64,000 nt of DNA, from assembly GCA_016703425.1 (NCBI GenBank), contig JADJCA010000012.1, positions 431,995 to 495,994 on the forward strand. Reading direction: 5' to 3'. The DNA comes from Myxococcales bacterium. GTDB lineage: Bacteria > Myxococcota_A > Polyangia > Polyangiales > Polyangiaceae. The position numbers were made by a program, and so were the translations under genes. Positions 1-7,980 of the stretch are shown here, piece by piece. The notes below the pieces were generated by a model. The model did not search any database. It saw only the letters and a program-made list of their open reading frames with translations, and had not been told where the DNA came from. The first letter of the stretch is position 1. Each line of letters starts with the position of its first letter.

Positions 1-554
1 ATCCCTGGACCCTCCGCGAGCGTTAGCACCGCCTCGTGAGCGCCGTCGGGCCGAATCGCGTTCGTGATGAGCTCGTGAGGAAGCGAGAACGACAGCGAGT
101 CGCCGGAGCGCGCCGCGTCGAGGACTTCGAACTGAACGAAGTCGTCCTCCTCGCTCGCTTCGACGACCTCGGCGAGGGCGCGCGCGGTCCCCGTGATCGT
201 GCTCGGGATTCGGAGGCTGACTTGCACTGGAGCCGTCAGCGCGGCGCTGCCGGTGCGCAGGCGAACCTCGTACGGCACACGGTTCGTGAGCTCGAAGATG
301 ACCGTGCTCTCCTCGAAGAGGGCCGCCGTCGCCGCGTCAGCCGTAGTCTCGAGCGTGACCTCCGTCGCCGCAGCGAGGGCGCCAGCGGGAAAGACGACCG
401 TCGCCACCCCCTCCAGGGTGATGGTCCCGCCCTTCGAGTCGAGCGTGCTGACGGTCCGCTGTCCGGGGCCCTTGGCCGGCGGATTGCTCGACGAAGATGC
501 CGTGCACGCGAGCCCGACGAAGGTGAACGCGAGGAGCGTGAGCCGAGCTTTCAT
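1..554 (-). CDS. Lipoprotein with beta-sandwich (ZU5-like) domain, 3' end cut by window edge
   Basis: The minus-strand frame opens at the ATG at 554 and stays open to base 1, so at least 184 residues are visible and the C-terminus lies outside the window. The first 17 residues form a short hydrophobic signal ending VGLAC, an imperfect lipobox with Cys17, followed by a Ser/Pro-rich linker. Residues about 42-70 read GGTITLEG then VVFPAGAL and VTLE, the pattern found at the start of ZU5-type beta-sandwich domains in bacterial surface proteins. High third-position GC and an uninterrupted frame support coding; the overlapping ORFs on the other strand look like shadows. It ends transcription units on this side and is separated by about 70 bases from the regulator gene. 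Function beyond cell-surface attachment is not known. Confidence 0.7.
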   Translation of the reverse strand, partial: MKARLTLLAFTFVGLACTASSSSNPPAKGPGQRTVSTLDSKGGTITLEGVATVVFPAGALAAATEVTLETTADAATAALFEESTVIFELTNRVPYEVRLRTGSAALTAPVQVSLRIPSTITGTARALAEVVEASEEDDFVQFEVLDAARSGDSLSFSLPHELITNAIRPDGAHEAVLTLAEGPG

Positions 555-626
555 GGCAGGGCTGTAGCACTGGCGACGGTCGCCGTCGCTGCGTTCCGTC
601 TCGAGCGGTGGCGGCGGGGGAGGCCG

Positions 627-1367
627 TCAGTCGATCCCCAGTCTGCCCTTCAGTTCCTCGAGCCTGTCGCGGCTGATCGGGATTCGCGTTCCGGGAAGGC
701 CAGCGAGCAACGCGAAGTACTTGCGATCGCCTTCGTGTTGCAGCTCCTGAACGAGCGCGACGTTCACGATCGCCCCGCGATGGACGCGCAGGAATTTCTT
801 GCTGTCGAGGCGACTCATGAGGCGGTCGAGCGACTCTTCCGAGAGCAACTCGCGGCCGTCGACCAGGATAGCCGCGTAGTGATCCTGGGCGAGGATGGCG
901 GTAATTCGTTCCGTGTCGAAGACGACGAACTTGGCGCCCTCACGCACCGCCATCCTTTGGGGGCGTGACTCCATGCGGGAAAGCACAGCCTGCGCGGCCT
1001 CCGCCGCCGGCGCTCTCCTCGAGCGCACGCGTTCGAGCGAGCGTCGCAGCCGCTCTTTGGAGATGGGCTTGAGGAGATAGTCGACGGCGGCGAGCTCGAA
1101 GGCGCGAAGCGCGTGCGTGTCGTGGGCTGTGGCGAAGACGACGGCGGGGCCAGGCGTCGGGAGGGAAGCCGCCACCTCCAGGCCGTTCATCTCGGGCATC
1201 TGGATGTCGAGGAAGACGAGATCCGGTGAGACCCTTTCGATCATCTCGAGCGCGTCGAGGCCGCTTGTGGCCTCGCCCACGCACTCCACGTCGGCGTGTT
1301 CTTTGAGCAGGCGTCGCAGCCGATCGCGCGCTGGGGCCTCGTCGTCCACGATCAAGGCGCGCACCAT
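627..1367 (-). CDS. LytTR-family two-component response regulator
   Basis: 246 residues. Residues 1-120 are a receiver domain with the acidic pair D8/D9, phospho-acceptor D54 in VFLDIQMPEMNG and the conserved lysine in DYLLKP near residue 104. Residues about 140-240 form a LytTR DNA-binding domain with the typical KFLRVHRGAIVN and TRIPISRDR stretches. This is the AlgR/LytR layout; such proteins bind direct repeats upstream of exopolysaccharide, virulence or membrane-stress genes. The start codon lies only 3 bases after the stop of the upstream histidine kinase, so the two are almost certainly cotranscribed and form a cognate pair. The target genes are not visible; the coupled secreted protein upstream is one candidate. 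Confidence 0.93.
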   Translation of the reverse strand: MVRALIVDDEAPARDRLRRLLKEHADVECVGEATSGLDALEMIERVSPDLVFLDIQMPEMNGLEVAASLPTPGPAVVFATAHDTHALRAFELAAVDYLLKPISKERLRRSLERVRSRRAPAAEAAQAVLSRMESRPQRMAVREGAKFVVFDTERITAILAQDHYAAILVDGRELLSEESLDRLMSRLDSKKFLRVHRGAIVNVALVQELQHEGDRKYFALLAGLPGTRIPISRDRLEELKGRLGID

Positions 1368-1370
1368 CGC

Positions 1371-2513
1371 CTAACCCACGCTCTCGACTGGGAGCGAGAC
1401 GACCACCCGGGTGCCGCCTCCCGTGCGGGCGCCCACCTCGAGGCTCGCTCTTCCGCAGTAGGTGAGGGCGAGCCGTTCTTTGCAGTTCGCGATGCCTCTG
1501 CCGGTGCCAGGTGCCCGCGACTCACCGAGTCCGACACCATCGTCGTCCACCGTCATGTCGAGGTGCGGTCCGTTCATGCGCAGCTCGAGGCGAACCTTGC
1601 CTCCCTCCTTGCGACGGGACAGGCCATGTTTGACGGCGTTCTCCACGAAGGGTTGCAGCACGAGCACCGGTACCTGAATCGTCTCCAGGTCGACCGCTGG
1701 GTCAACGTCGATCTCGCGCACGAGTCGAGCGCCAAAGCGGGCGTGCTCCACCTCGAGGTACGCGCGGCATAAGCGCATCTCGTCGCCCAACGGGTGTGTC
1801 GCCGAGCCCGCCGAGCGCAGCACGCCGCGGTAGAGGTCCGCGAGCTGCAGGACGACCTCCTCGGCGCGGTCGGGATCATGATGCACCAGTGAGGCGACGG
1901 TGTTGAGCGCGTTGAAGAGCAGGTGCGGGTTCATTTCGGCCGTCAGCGCGGAGAGCTGCGCACGGAGGCGCCGGTTCTCGAGCTCCGCGAGGCGCGCCTC
2001 GGCGTCACGGGCCGCGTCACGGGCCTCGGCTCGGCTCCGATAGAAGAAGAAGACGGCCGCCATCACGAGACCGAAGCCGATGCCAACGCGATAGGCGCGG
2101 AAATCGGTCGCACCCGAGTCGACGCCGACCGCGCGGGCGACGACCCCGCCGGCGGCGAAGGCCAGCGGGAGGGAGAGCGGCATGATCGCGGCAGCCACGA
2201 TGAAGCCGGAGCCGAAGCCGACGCTCCACCCCGGGACGGCGCGCGCGCGCGCTCGTGAGTACGCCCCGACGAGCCAGCGAAAGCCGTGGACGCCGGCGAA
2301 ACACTGGCACGCCGCCGCCTCGGAGATGGTGGTCGCGACGAGCCAGCGTCCCGCGAAATCATGCGTGCCGCCGAAGACGAAATTGAAGGCTCCCGCGATG
2401 AGCGGGTTCCACACGAGCAAGCTCGCGACGAACGTCTCGGCTGTCGTCTTCGGACTCAGCAGTGATCGTGGGTGCCATCGGCGCAAGGGACCACTCGGGG
2501 GCGTAGCACTCAC
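1371..2513 (-). CDS. LytS/YehU-type sensor histidine kinase
   Basis: 380 residues from the GTG at 2513, chosen because it overlaps the TGA of the upstream gene (GTGA), implying translational coupling. The N-terminal part (about 25-175) holds several hydrophobic segments, e.g. GSGFIVAAAIMPLSL and VGIGFGLVMAAVFFFY, followed by a short coiled coil. The His-kinase domain (PF06580 type) has the phospho-acceptor histidine in EMNPHLLFNALNT. The C-terminal ATPase has the N box PFVENAVKHGL, the G1 box DDDGVGLG and the G2-like GRGIANCKERL. The family phosphorylates LytTR regulators, and such a regulator follows 3 bases downstream. The stimulus is unknown; there is no obvious extracellular sensor domain, so sensing through the membrane segments is inferred. 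Confidence 0.9.
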   Translation of the reverse strand: MSATPPSGPLRRWHPRSLLSPKTTAETFVASLLVWNPLIAGAFNFVFGGTHDFAGRWLVATTISEAAACQCFAGVHGFRWLVGAYSRARARAVPGWSVGFGSGFIVAAAIMPLSLPLAFAAGGVVARAVGVDSGATDFRAYRVGIGFGLVMAAVFFFYRSRAEARDAARDAEARLAELENRRLRAQLSALTAEMNPHLLFNALNTVASLVHHDPDRAEEVVLQLADLYRGVLRSAGSATHPLGDEMRLCRAYLEVEHARFGARLVREIDVDPAVDLETIQVPVLVLQPFVENAVKHGLSRRKEGGKVRLELRMNGPHLDMTVDDDGVGLGESRAPGTGRGIANCKERLALTYCGRASLEVGARTGGGTRVVVSLPVESVG

Positions 2514-2992
2514 TGTCGTTTCGACAACGTTTGCTGGAAGAACCGAGTCGCCTTGCCCTGGTCGAGCTCGGTCACGAGCACGCGAAGCTTGCCGACGCCG
2601 TCGTGGACGACGGTCGTCGCGAAGGCGTGTCCGTCGGCACGCTCCTCGTAGCTCTGGCACATCCCGTTCGCGAAGCACCGCCCACCGCCAGAGCCCTGGT
2701 TGGTCACGAGGCGGAAGCCACGGCCCTCCGTTTCCAAGAACTCCTGCCAAAAGACGATCTGCTGACCGCTCGCGAGGGTGACTCTTCCGTCGGCACGAAC
2801 CTTCCCGGCACCGATGCTCTTGCGCGTGAGGACGACCTTGAAGTCGCCGAGGTCTTTCCCGGAGATCTCGGCCGCACTGCCGGTGCCTTCCCACTCGCCC
2901 AAGGTGTCCGAAAGCGCAGCGCGCGCGTCCGTCGGGACGAGGAGTTGGATGCACAGGAGGGAGGCGGCTACGAGGAGAGTCTTGGCGCTCAT
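2510..2992 (-). CDS. Secreted protein of unknown function upstream of the LytS-like kinase
   Basis: 160 residues from the ATG at 2992, which is preceded by an AAAGGA ribosome site; the longer frame to 3247 lacks signal-peptide logic and is rejected. Residues 1-25 are a classical signal peptide ending TDARA. The mature part (SDTLGEWEGTG onward) resembles small periplasmic proteins that carry a beta-rich lipocalin-like fold, with FKVVLTRK, GQQIVFWQEFLE and GFRLVTNQ strands and two cysteines (RCFANGMC) that may pair. It overlaps the kinase start by four bases, so it is the first gene of a three-gene operon with the sensor and regulator; it may supply or modulate the signal. No family is recognised with confidence. 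Confidence 0.75.
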   Translation of the reverse strand: MSAKTLLVAASLLCIQLLVPTDARAALSDTLGEWEGTGSAAEISGKDLGDFKVVLTRKSIGAGKVRADGRVTLASGQQIVFWQEFLETEGRGFRLVTNQGSGGGRCFANGMCQSYEERADGHAFATTVVHDGVGKLRVLVTELDQGKATRFFQQTLSKRQ

Positions 2993-3334
2993 GGTGTGTC
3001 CTTTCGATCGGCTCGCGACCCGCCCGGCACCCCGCCGCGCGGTTTCGCGTGAGGGCATCCATAAGGCGCATCCCAGACCGAGTCCCGGACCACCCTCTGA
3101 ACCGCCGGACCAGGCTCGCGAGTCGACGCTCGCGGCCCGCCGGTCGTCGGCTAGGAACCGCCGCTGACGCGCACCGCTCTCAAGCGCGGTCGTCTCAGCG
3201 CTCGGCGGACGTAGCTGAATCGGACCCCCGCGCCCCGCCGCGCACAAACGAAAAAGGGTGAGCCAAAGCTCACCCTTCTTCCAACGGCCGCGCCAGCCGG
3301 GCCGCGCGGGCCTATGGCCAAGGACGCGATGCGC
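2993..3334. other. Intergenic region, no gene
   Basis: About 340 bases between the start of the secreted protein gene and the end of rplC, both on the minus strand. It should contain the promoter of the secreted protein/kinase/regulator operon, but no convincing -35/-10 pair stands out. Its only clear element is the rplC terminator at 3251-3277. The ORFs that cross it in other frames show no domain, signal or start-site logic. Confidence 0.6.
3251..3277 (-). terminator. Intrinsic terminator of rplC
   Basis: A perfect 10-bp stem (3254-3263 with 3268-3277) with a 4-base loop. Read on the minus strand the stem AAGGGTGAGC is followed directly by TTTTT, the usual layout of a Rho-independent terminator, about 60 bases after the rplC stop. 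On the plus strand the tail is CTTCTT, so it is much weaker in that direction. Confidence 0.85.
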
Positions 3335-4000
3335 TCAGCGCTTCACCTTCTTGGACTTCTTGATGGCGTGACGGATGAGGACCGTGCCCTGCTTCGGACC
3401 CGGCACGGCGCCTTCGATGAGGAGCAGGTGCTTGTCGGCGTCGACGCGGTAGACCTTCTGGTTCATGACGCTCGTCGTCTCGTTGCCGTATTGGCCGGGC
3501 ATCTTGAGGTTCGGGAGCGTGCGACCGGGCGTCATGTTGGTACCGATGGAGCCGCCGTGACGGAAGTACTCGTGCGTGCCGTGCGACGACACGAAGCCGG
3601 CCATGTTCCAGCGGCGCATGACGCCCGTGAAGCCGCGACCGCGGGTCTTCGCTTGCGCGTCGACGAACTGGCCCGCCGTGAAGACCTCGTCGAGCTTCAT
3701 CGTCGCGCCGACCTCGAACTTGGCGGCCCACTCGTCGGAGCAACGGAGCTCTTTGAGGAGGCGCTTGGGCGTCATGTTCGCCTTCTTGAACTGCCCCGCC
3801 AGCGGCTTGGAGGTGTGCTTCTCCTTGCGCTCGCCGAGACCGACGATGAGGGCCGTGTAGCCGTCTTTCTCCATGGTGCGCTTGCCAACGACCACGAGGG
3901 GGCCGGCTTCGACCACGGTGACGGTCTTGACGCTGCCGTCGTCGGTGAAGATGGACATGCAGCCGAGCTTCTTGCCGTAAACGCCGGGGAGACTGTTCAT
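3335..4000 (-). CDS. rplC: 50S ribosomal protein L3
   Basis: 221 residues from the ATG at 4000, preceded by AAGGA about 10 bases upstream; a 37-residue in-frame extension to 4111 has no family match. The N-terminus GKKLGCMSIFTDDG corresponds to the family's GKKVGMTRIFTEDG. The central loop that reaches toward the peptidyl-transferase centre is intact: KTRGRGFTGVMRRWN, then GSIGTNMTPGR and KMPGQYGNE, and the C-terminus HLLLIEGAVPGP is canonical. L3 is an early-assembly 23S rRNA-binding protein. The oddity is location: bacterial rplC normally sits between rpsJ and rplD in the S10 operon, but here it stands alone with its own terminator and unrelated neighbours. Whether this is the only rplC of the genome cannot be judged from the window. 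Confidence 0.96.
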   Translation of the reverse strand: MNSLPGVYGKKLGCMSIFTDDGSVKTVTVVEAGPLVVVGKRTMEKDGYTALIVGLGERKEKHTSKPLAGQFKKANMTPKRLLKELRCSDEWAAKFEVGATMKLDEVFTAGQFVDAQAKTRGRGFTGVMRRWNMAGFVSSHGTHEYFRHGGSIGTNMTPGRTLPNLKMPGQYGNETTSVMNQKVYRVDADKHLLLIEGAVPGPKQGTVLIRHAIKKSKKVKR

Positions 4001-4263
4001 TGGAGTGATTCCTTGGTCGCTCTGAGAAGGAGCGGCAGTAGCGCCTAGGCCGAAGCCGAGAGACTGCCTCTTTGAGCCCACTGGCGTTTCCGAAGAATCG
4101 CTCTTACCCACGATGGTACCCGGAGCGAAGCGGGCCCTTTACGGGGGGAGCGAGGGGACGAGCCCCACGCCTCGAGATCGAGGGCGCGCAACATGGCCGA
4201 GGTGGGGCCGGTCGTCAAGTCGCGGCAAGGGAGCGTGGAAATCGCGTGCCGCTGCGGCGACGC

Positions 4264-4431
4264 TCACGGAGTGGCGGCGACCACGCGCTCGTCGCTTTCG
4301 TCGACCTCGATCACGATCTCCTTGCCGCATCCGCAGCGGCCTCGCCCGAGGGAGAGGGTCGCCCCTCCGCTCGCGCTCTCCAGCTCGGCATCACTCAGTT
4401 CGGCAAGGTCGGCGGTTTGGCGGGGCGTCAT
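4264..4431 (-). CDS. Double-glycine-leader peptide (putative RiPP/bacteriocin-type precursor)
   Basis: 55 residues from the ATG at 4431, which has a near-ideal ribosome site GGAGAAGGAACCAC just upstream; the longer in-frame version to 4515 lacks one. Residues 1-23 read like a GG-type leader: the acidic helix DLAELSDAELESASGG matches the LSxxELxxVSGG pattern cleaved by C39 peptidase-ABC exporters. The 32-residue core begins ATLSLGRGRCGCGKEI, with two cysteines spaced CxC in a Gly/Arg-rich stretch, and ends in an acidic tail EVDESDERVV. No modifying enzyme, C39 transporter or immunity gene is present nearby, so it would have to be processed in trans. Leader likeness is seen directly; export and modification are inferred. 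Confidence 0.7.
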   Translation of the reverse strand: MTPRQTADLAELSDAELESASGGATLSLGRGRCGCGKEIVIEVDESDERVVAATP

Positions 4432-4648
4432 GTGGTTCCTTCTCCTCGTTGGTCCGGCTGCGCCAACGCGGGACCCCGGGGGGCGTGCGCCCGGCTGGCC
4501 CCGCCAGGTCTCCACGCCGTAGACGCTCCGTCCACCACGTTCCTTTCGGGACCATCTGCACCGAGCCTTGGCCCTTGCTGGAGCTCACCCTCGCGCCAAA
4601 AGTGTGGAAGGGGCCACGACGCTGCTTTACGCTCAAGCTCAGCTGCTT

Positions 4649-4684
4649 TTTGACGCACCGGCGTAGTTTGACGCACCGGCGTAG
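4649..4684. repeat. 18-bp tandem duplication
   Basis: Two perfect adjacent copies of TTTGACGCACCGGCGTAG (4649-4666 and 4667-4684) lie just before the damaged CheB-CheR gene. Each contains a TTGACG box that could act as a -35 element, so the duplication may affect the promoter of that gene; it could equally be an assembly duplication, given the poor sequence that follows. Confidence 0.75.
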
Positions 4685-4690
4685 GGGGCG

Positions 4691-6318
4691 TTGGCGACAT
4701 GGGCTGGTGGAGCCACCACGGGTACCGATTCGGCGCTGGCGAGCTCAGAGCCGCAGCCCAGCTTCGTCGTCGGCGTAGGGGCGTCCGCCGGGGGGCTCGA
4801 AGCCCTTGAAGACCTGTTCCGAGCCATGCCGACCGATAGCGGGATGGCGTTCGTCGTGGTTCAGCACCTGCCCCACGGCCATGGTCGAGCTCCTGTCGCG
4901 TCGCACCAAAATGGGCGTCGTCGAGGCGGCGGACGGCGGGAAGCTCACGCCCAACGTCATCCATTTGCTCCCACCCAAGCGGACCGTCCAGGTCGTCGAC
5001 GGCGCCCTCTCTCTTGCGGACAAGCCCCAGGGCGCCCTCTCTTTGCCCGTCGACATCTTGCTCCGCTCCATGGCGGCTACGTTGGGCGGGCGTGCGATCG
5101 CGATCGTTCTCTCGGGCACCGGGAGTGATGGCACTCGCGGCGTCCGCGCCATCAAAGAGGCGGGCGGCCTCGTGGTCATCCAAGACCCGCAAAGCGCAAA
5201 GTTTGATGGCATGCCGCGCGAAGCGATCGCGACCGGCACGGCGGACTTCGTCCTCGCCCCTGCCAAGATTCCCGACCAACTCGTTCCGGCCGCAGCCGGT
5301 GGGGGGCGGGGGGGGGGGGGGCGGCCGGGGGGGGCGGGGCGGCGGGTCCGCGGCCGTTCGCCAGACGGCCAGCCTCGACGACTACACGACGATGCTGACC
5401 CAGTCGCCGGCCGAGGTGACAGCGCTCTTCAAGGACCTGCTCATCAGCGTCACCAAGTTCTTTCGCGAGCCGGAGGTCTTTGACGCCGTAAAGAGAGACG
5501 TCATCCCCGCCCTGGTCGACGGGGGGGGGGGGCCTTTACCCCAGAGCACCCTACGTCCCAGGCGGGGGGGGGGCCGGGCGGGGACCGCCGGCTCCGCCCG
5601 AGCGCGCCGGCGCAGGGGCAGACCAGACCAGGTCGGCCTCGTGAACTCTCGCCCAGGCGGGGGGGGGGCAGGGGGGGGGGGGGGGGGGGGCCCGGGGGGG
5701 GGACCGGGGGGGGGGGGGGGGGGGGGGGGTTTGCGTGGGGGGGGGGGGGGGGGGCCCGGGGGGGGGGGGGGGCGGGGGGGGGGGGGCCGGGGGGGGGGGC
5801 GGCGGCCCCCACCCAACACAGACCTGCCAGGGCAGGTTCGCCCGCGAGAGCCTTCCCCCTTGAGAGCTGGCCCAACGAGGCCAGCCCCCGATGCTGGCCT
5901 CGAGTGGGGGCCCATCCCACAGGCCGGGCTGGACGCGCTTCACGAACAAGTGGCCGTGCTTGATCGGGAAGGTCGCGTCTTGCTGGTCAACCGCGCGTGG
6001 CGCGAGTTTGCGCTCTCGAACGGCGGAAGGGCGGACTCGAGCACGTGCGTCGGGGCCGACTACCTCGAGACGTGCAGACGCGCGGCCAAGGCCGGCGCCG
6101 AAGGCGCGCAGGCCGTCCTCGAGGGGCTCGAGTCCGTGCTGGCGGGGAAGACCTTGGCCTTTGAGCACGAATACCCGTGTCACTCGCCGACGGAGGAGCG
6201 GTGGTTCTTGCTCTTCGCGCGCAGCTTTCCTTCCGACGATGGGGGTGTCGTCATCTCCCACATCGGCGTGACGGAGCGGCATCGACTCCTGCTCGAGCAG
6301 GCGCGGGGGAAGTCCTGA
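4691..6318 (+). pseudogene. CheB-CheR-PAS hybrid chemosensory protein, broken and partly missing
   Basis: Three frames together spell one gene. Frame 1 (TTG at 4691, no better start) gives the CheB methylesterase N-part with the catalytic-serine motif GASAGGLEALE and the histidine in QHLPHGH. Near 4880 the frame shifts to MVELLSRRTKMGVVEA and runs to SGTGSDGTRGVRAI, which carries the catalytic aspartate. In the G tract near 5300-5345 it shifts again to the CheR N-domain (DDYTTMLTQSPAEVTALF, TKFFREPEVFDAV). The S-adenosylmethionine-binding part of CheR, normally some 200 residues, is then absent and replaced by G-rich sequence. From about 5925 a PAS domain follows (VAVLDREGRVLLVNRAWR to HIGVTERHRL) and ends at 6318. 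Such fusions methylate and demethylate receptors. The damage may be real decay or, more likely, sequence error. Confidence 0.8.
5659..5806. repeat. G-homopolymer-rich low-complexity tract
   Basis: About 150 bases that are almost entirely G on the plus strand, broken only by short interruptions such as CCC, CA and TTTGCGT. Shorter G runs sit at 5301-5344, 5520-5532 and 5565-5575. They occupy the place where the CheR catalytic domain should be encoded. Just downstream, 5822-5837 is a near-palindrome (7-bp arms) and 5866-5901 holds three alternating copies of GCTGGCC/GGCCAGC that form overlapping hairpins. Gly-rich and Pro-rich ORFs read through this tract are not credible proteins. Confidence 0.85.
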
Positions 6319-7980
6319 CCCGACCCGACTTCGACTCCATCGTCGCCGAGCTTCGTCGGCGGGCACTCGAGAGCGAGCCACTGGACGGCGCCGGCGACCG
6401 CGACGACGCCTTGGCCAGCGCCCTCCACGAGCTGGACGTGTACCACGCCGAACTCTTGATTCAGAACCGCGATCTCATCGACGCGCAGGAGGGTTAAGCC
6501 GCCCGCGACCGCTATCAAGAGCTCTTCGAGGGCGGTCAGGTTGCGTTCGTCTCAACCTCGGAGGACGGCGTCGTGCTCGAGGCGAACCGTGTGGCGCTGA
6601 AGCTCCTGGGGCGCGAGCGGCTCGGCCTCGTAGGAAAGCCGCTCATCGTCAGCCTCGGGCCCGACGCCGCGATGCTCTTTCACACGCACCGTCGCGCCCT
6701 GCTCGACACGGGGAACCCACAGCGCGTCGAGCTGAGCGCGCGAACCCCCGACGGGAGAGCGCCGCGGCTCATCGTCGAGTCGTCGCTTCTATCAACGTCG
6801 CCTCGAAAGCTCCTCTGCCCTGACCGACGTCGCCCGCCGGGGGCCGCCGAGCGTGAAAAGGCCGTCCTTGAACGACGGATTCGCGAGACGAGAAGATGGA
6901 GGCGCGGACGCCTCGCGGCGAGCGTGGCACACGTCAACAACATCTTGGTGTCGGTGCTATCTCGCGGAATTCATCGGTCCCGAGCCCCCCGCCCCGGCCG
7001 CGATCTCAACGGCCCGGCAGCCGCGTGGCGGGGAGCGCGCCTCATGCGTGGGCTGCTTGGCCTGAGCAAGCTCCCGGCGCAGGCCCGGCAGGTCGACCTC
7101 CGCGGCCTCGTCGATCGCGTCCTGCAACAGCTCGCGCGCACCCGCGAAGATGTGCAGTTGCAAGCGAGCGCCGAGGGGCCTCTGCCCATCGTGAGCGGCG
7201 ATGAGGACCGCCTCTATCAGGCTGTCCTCAACGTGGTCTTGAACGCGATTCAGGCTAGCCGTCCCTCGGGCATCGTGCGCGTGACTCTGCAGACGGAGCC
7301 GCCCGTGACCCGTTTGCTCGTCCTGGACGAAGGCGAGGGGATGAGCGAGGAGACGCGTCAGCGGGCGTTCGAACCCTTGTTCACCACCAAGGGTCCTGGC
7401 AGGGCACAGGAATCGGGCTCACGATCGCCCATCGTGCGATCGGACCTCGGCGGAACGATCGACCTCCAGAGTGAGCTCGGCCGCGGGACTTCGGTCCTCG
7501 TGAGCCTGCCGTGCGTGATGGCGGTGGAACCCAAGAGTGAGCCACCGGCGGAGCGTGCGAGCCCGGGCCCGTCTTGGCGTGTGCTCCTCGTCGACGACGA
7601 CCCCTCGTGCTCAGCACGGCCTCTCGAATTCTGCAGAGGAGCGGCTGTCACGTGGCTCCGTGGACGTGCACGAAGCGCTCACGGCGACGGCGGGCCCAGC
7701 GGCGTTCGATGTCGTCGTCGTCGACGTCAACATGCCGGTCTGCAGCGGCCCCGAATTCGCGAAGCGCTTGTTCCAGTCGCAAGGCCCTCGGCCGTGGTCT
7801 TCGTCACGGGCTCCTCGGGAGAGGTGGTCCCCGACGAGTACCTGGCTTTGCCGAACGTCCGCCTCGTCCGCAAGCCGTGGTCTCGCGAGGATGTTGACCG
7901 CGATGGGCGAGGTCATCAACGCGACCCAGGCCGTTGTGGGGTCGGGCCCTACTTCACCGGCGTCGGCGCGATCTGGTTGA
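6315..7980 (+). pseudogene. PAS - histidine kinase - receiver hybrid sensor, multiply frameshifted
   Basis: Reading begins near 6315 (CTGA overlap with the preceding stop; no ATG) with TRPDFDSIVAELRRRALE and LHELDVYHAELLIQNRDL, then an in-frame TAA at 6495-6497 splits it; the same frame continues RDRYQELFEGGQVAFVST, a PAS domain. The H-box survives as GRLAASVAHVNN, lacking the usual Glu after the phospho-acceptor His, followed by a shift. The ATPase part is good (RLYQAVLNVVLNAIQAS, FEPLFTTKGPG, DLGGTIDLQSELGRGTS) but a frame slip precedes DLGGT. The receiver is scattered over three frames: VLLVDDDP, VLSTASRILQRSGCHVA, then DVVVVDVNMP with the phospho-acceptor Asp, then RLVRKPW and LTAMGEVIN. 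At least five indels in 1.6 kb. It probably forms one system with the CheB-CheR-PAS gene. Confidence 0.8.

Noticed and set aside
4001..4111. 37-residue N-terminal extension of L3
   Set aside because: A good ribosome site precedes the inner ATG and the family starts there.
5382..6381. Three proline-rich minus-strand ORFs across the G tracts
   Set aside because: They are translations of C homopolymers opposite the plus-strand G runs.
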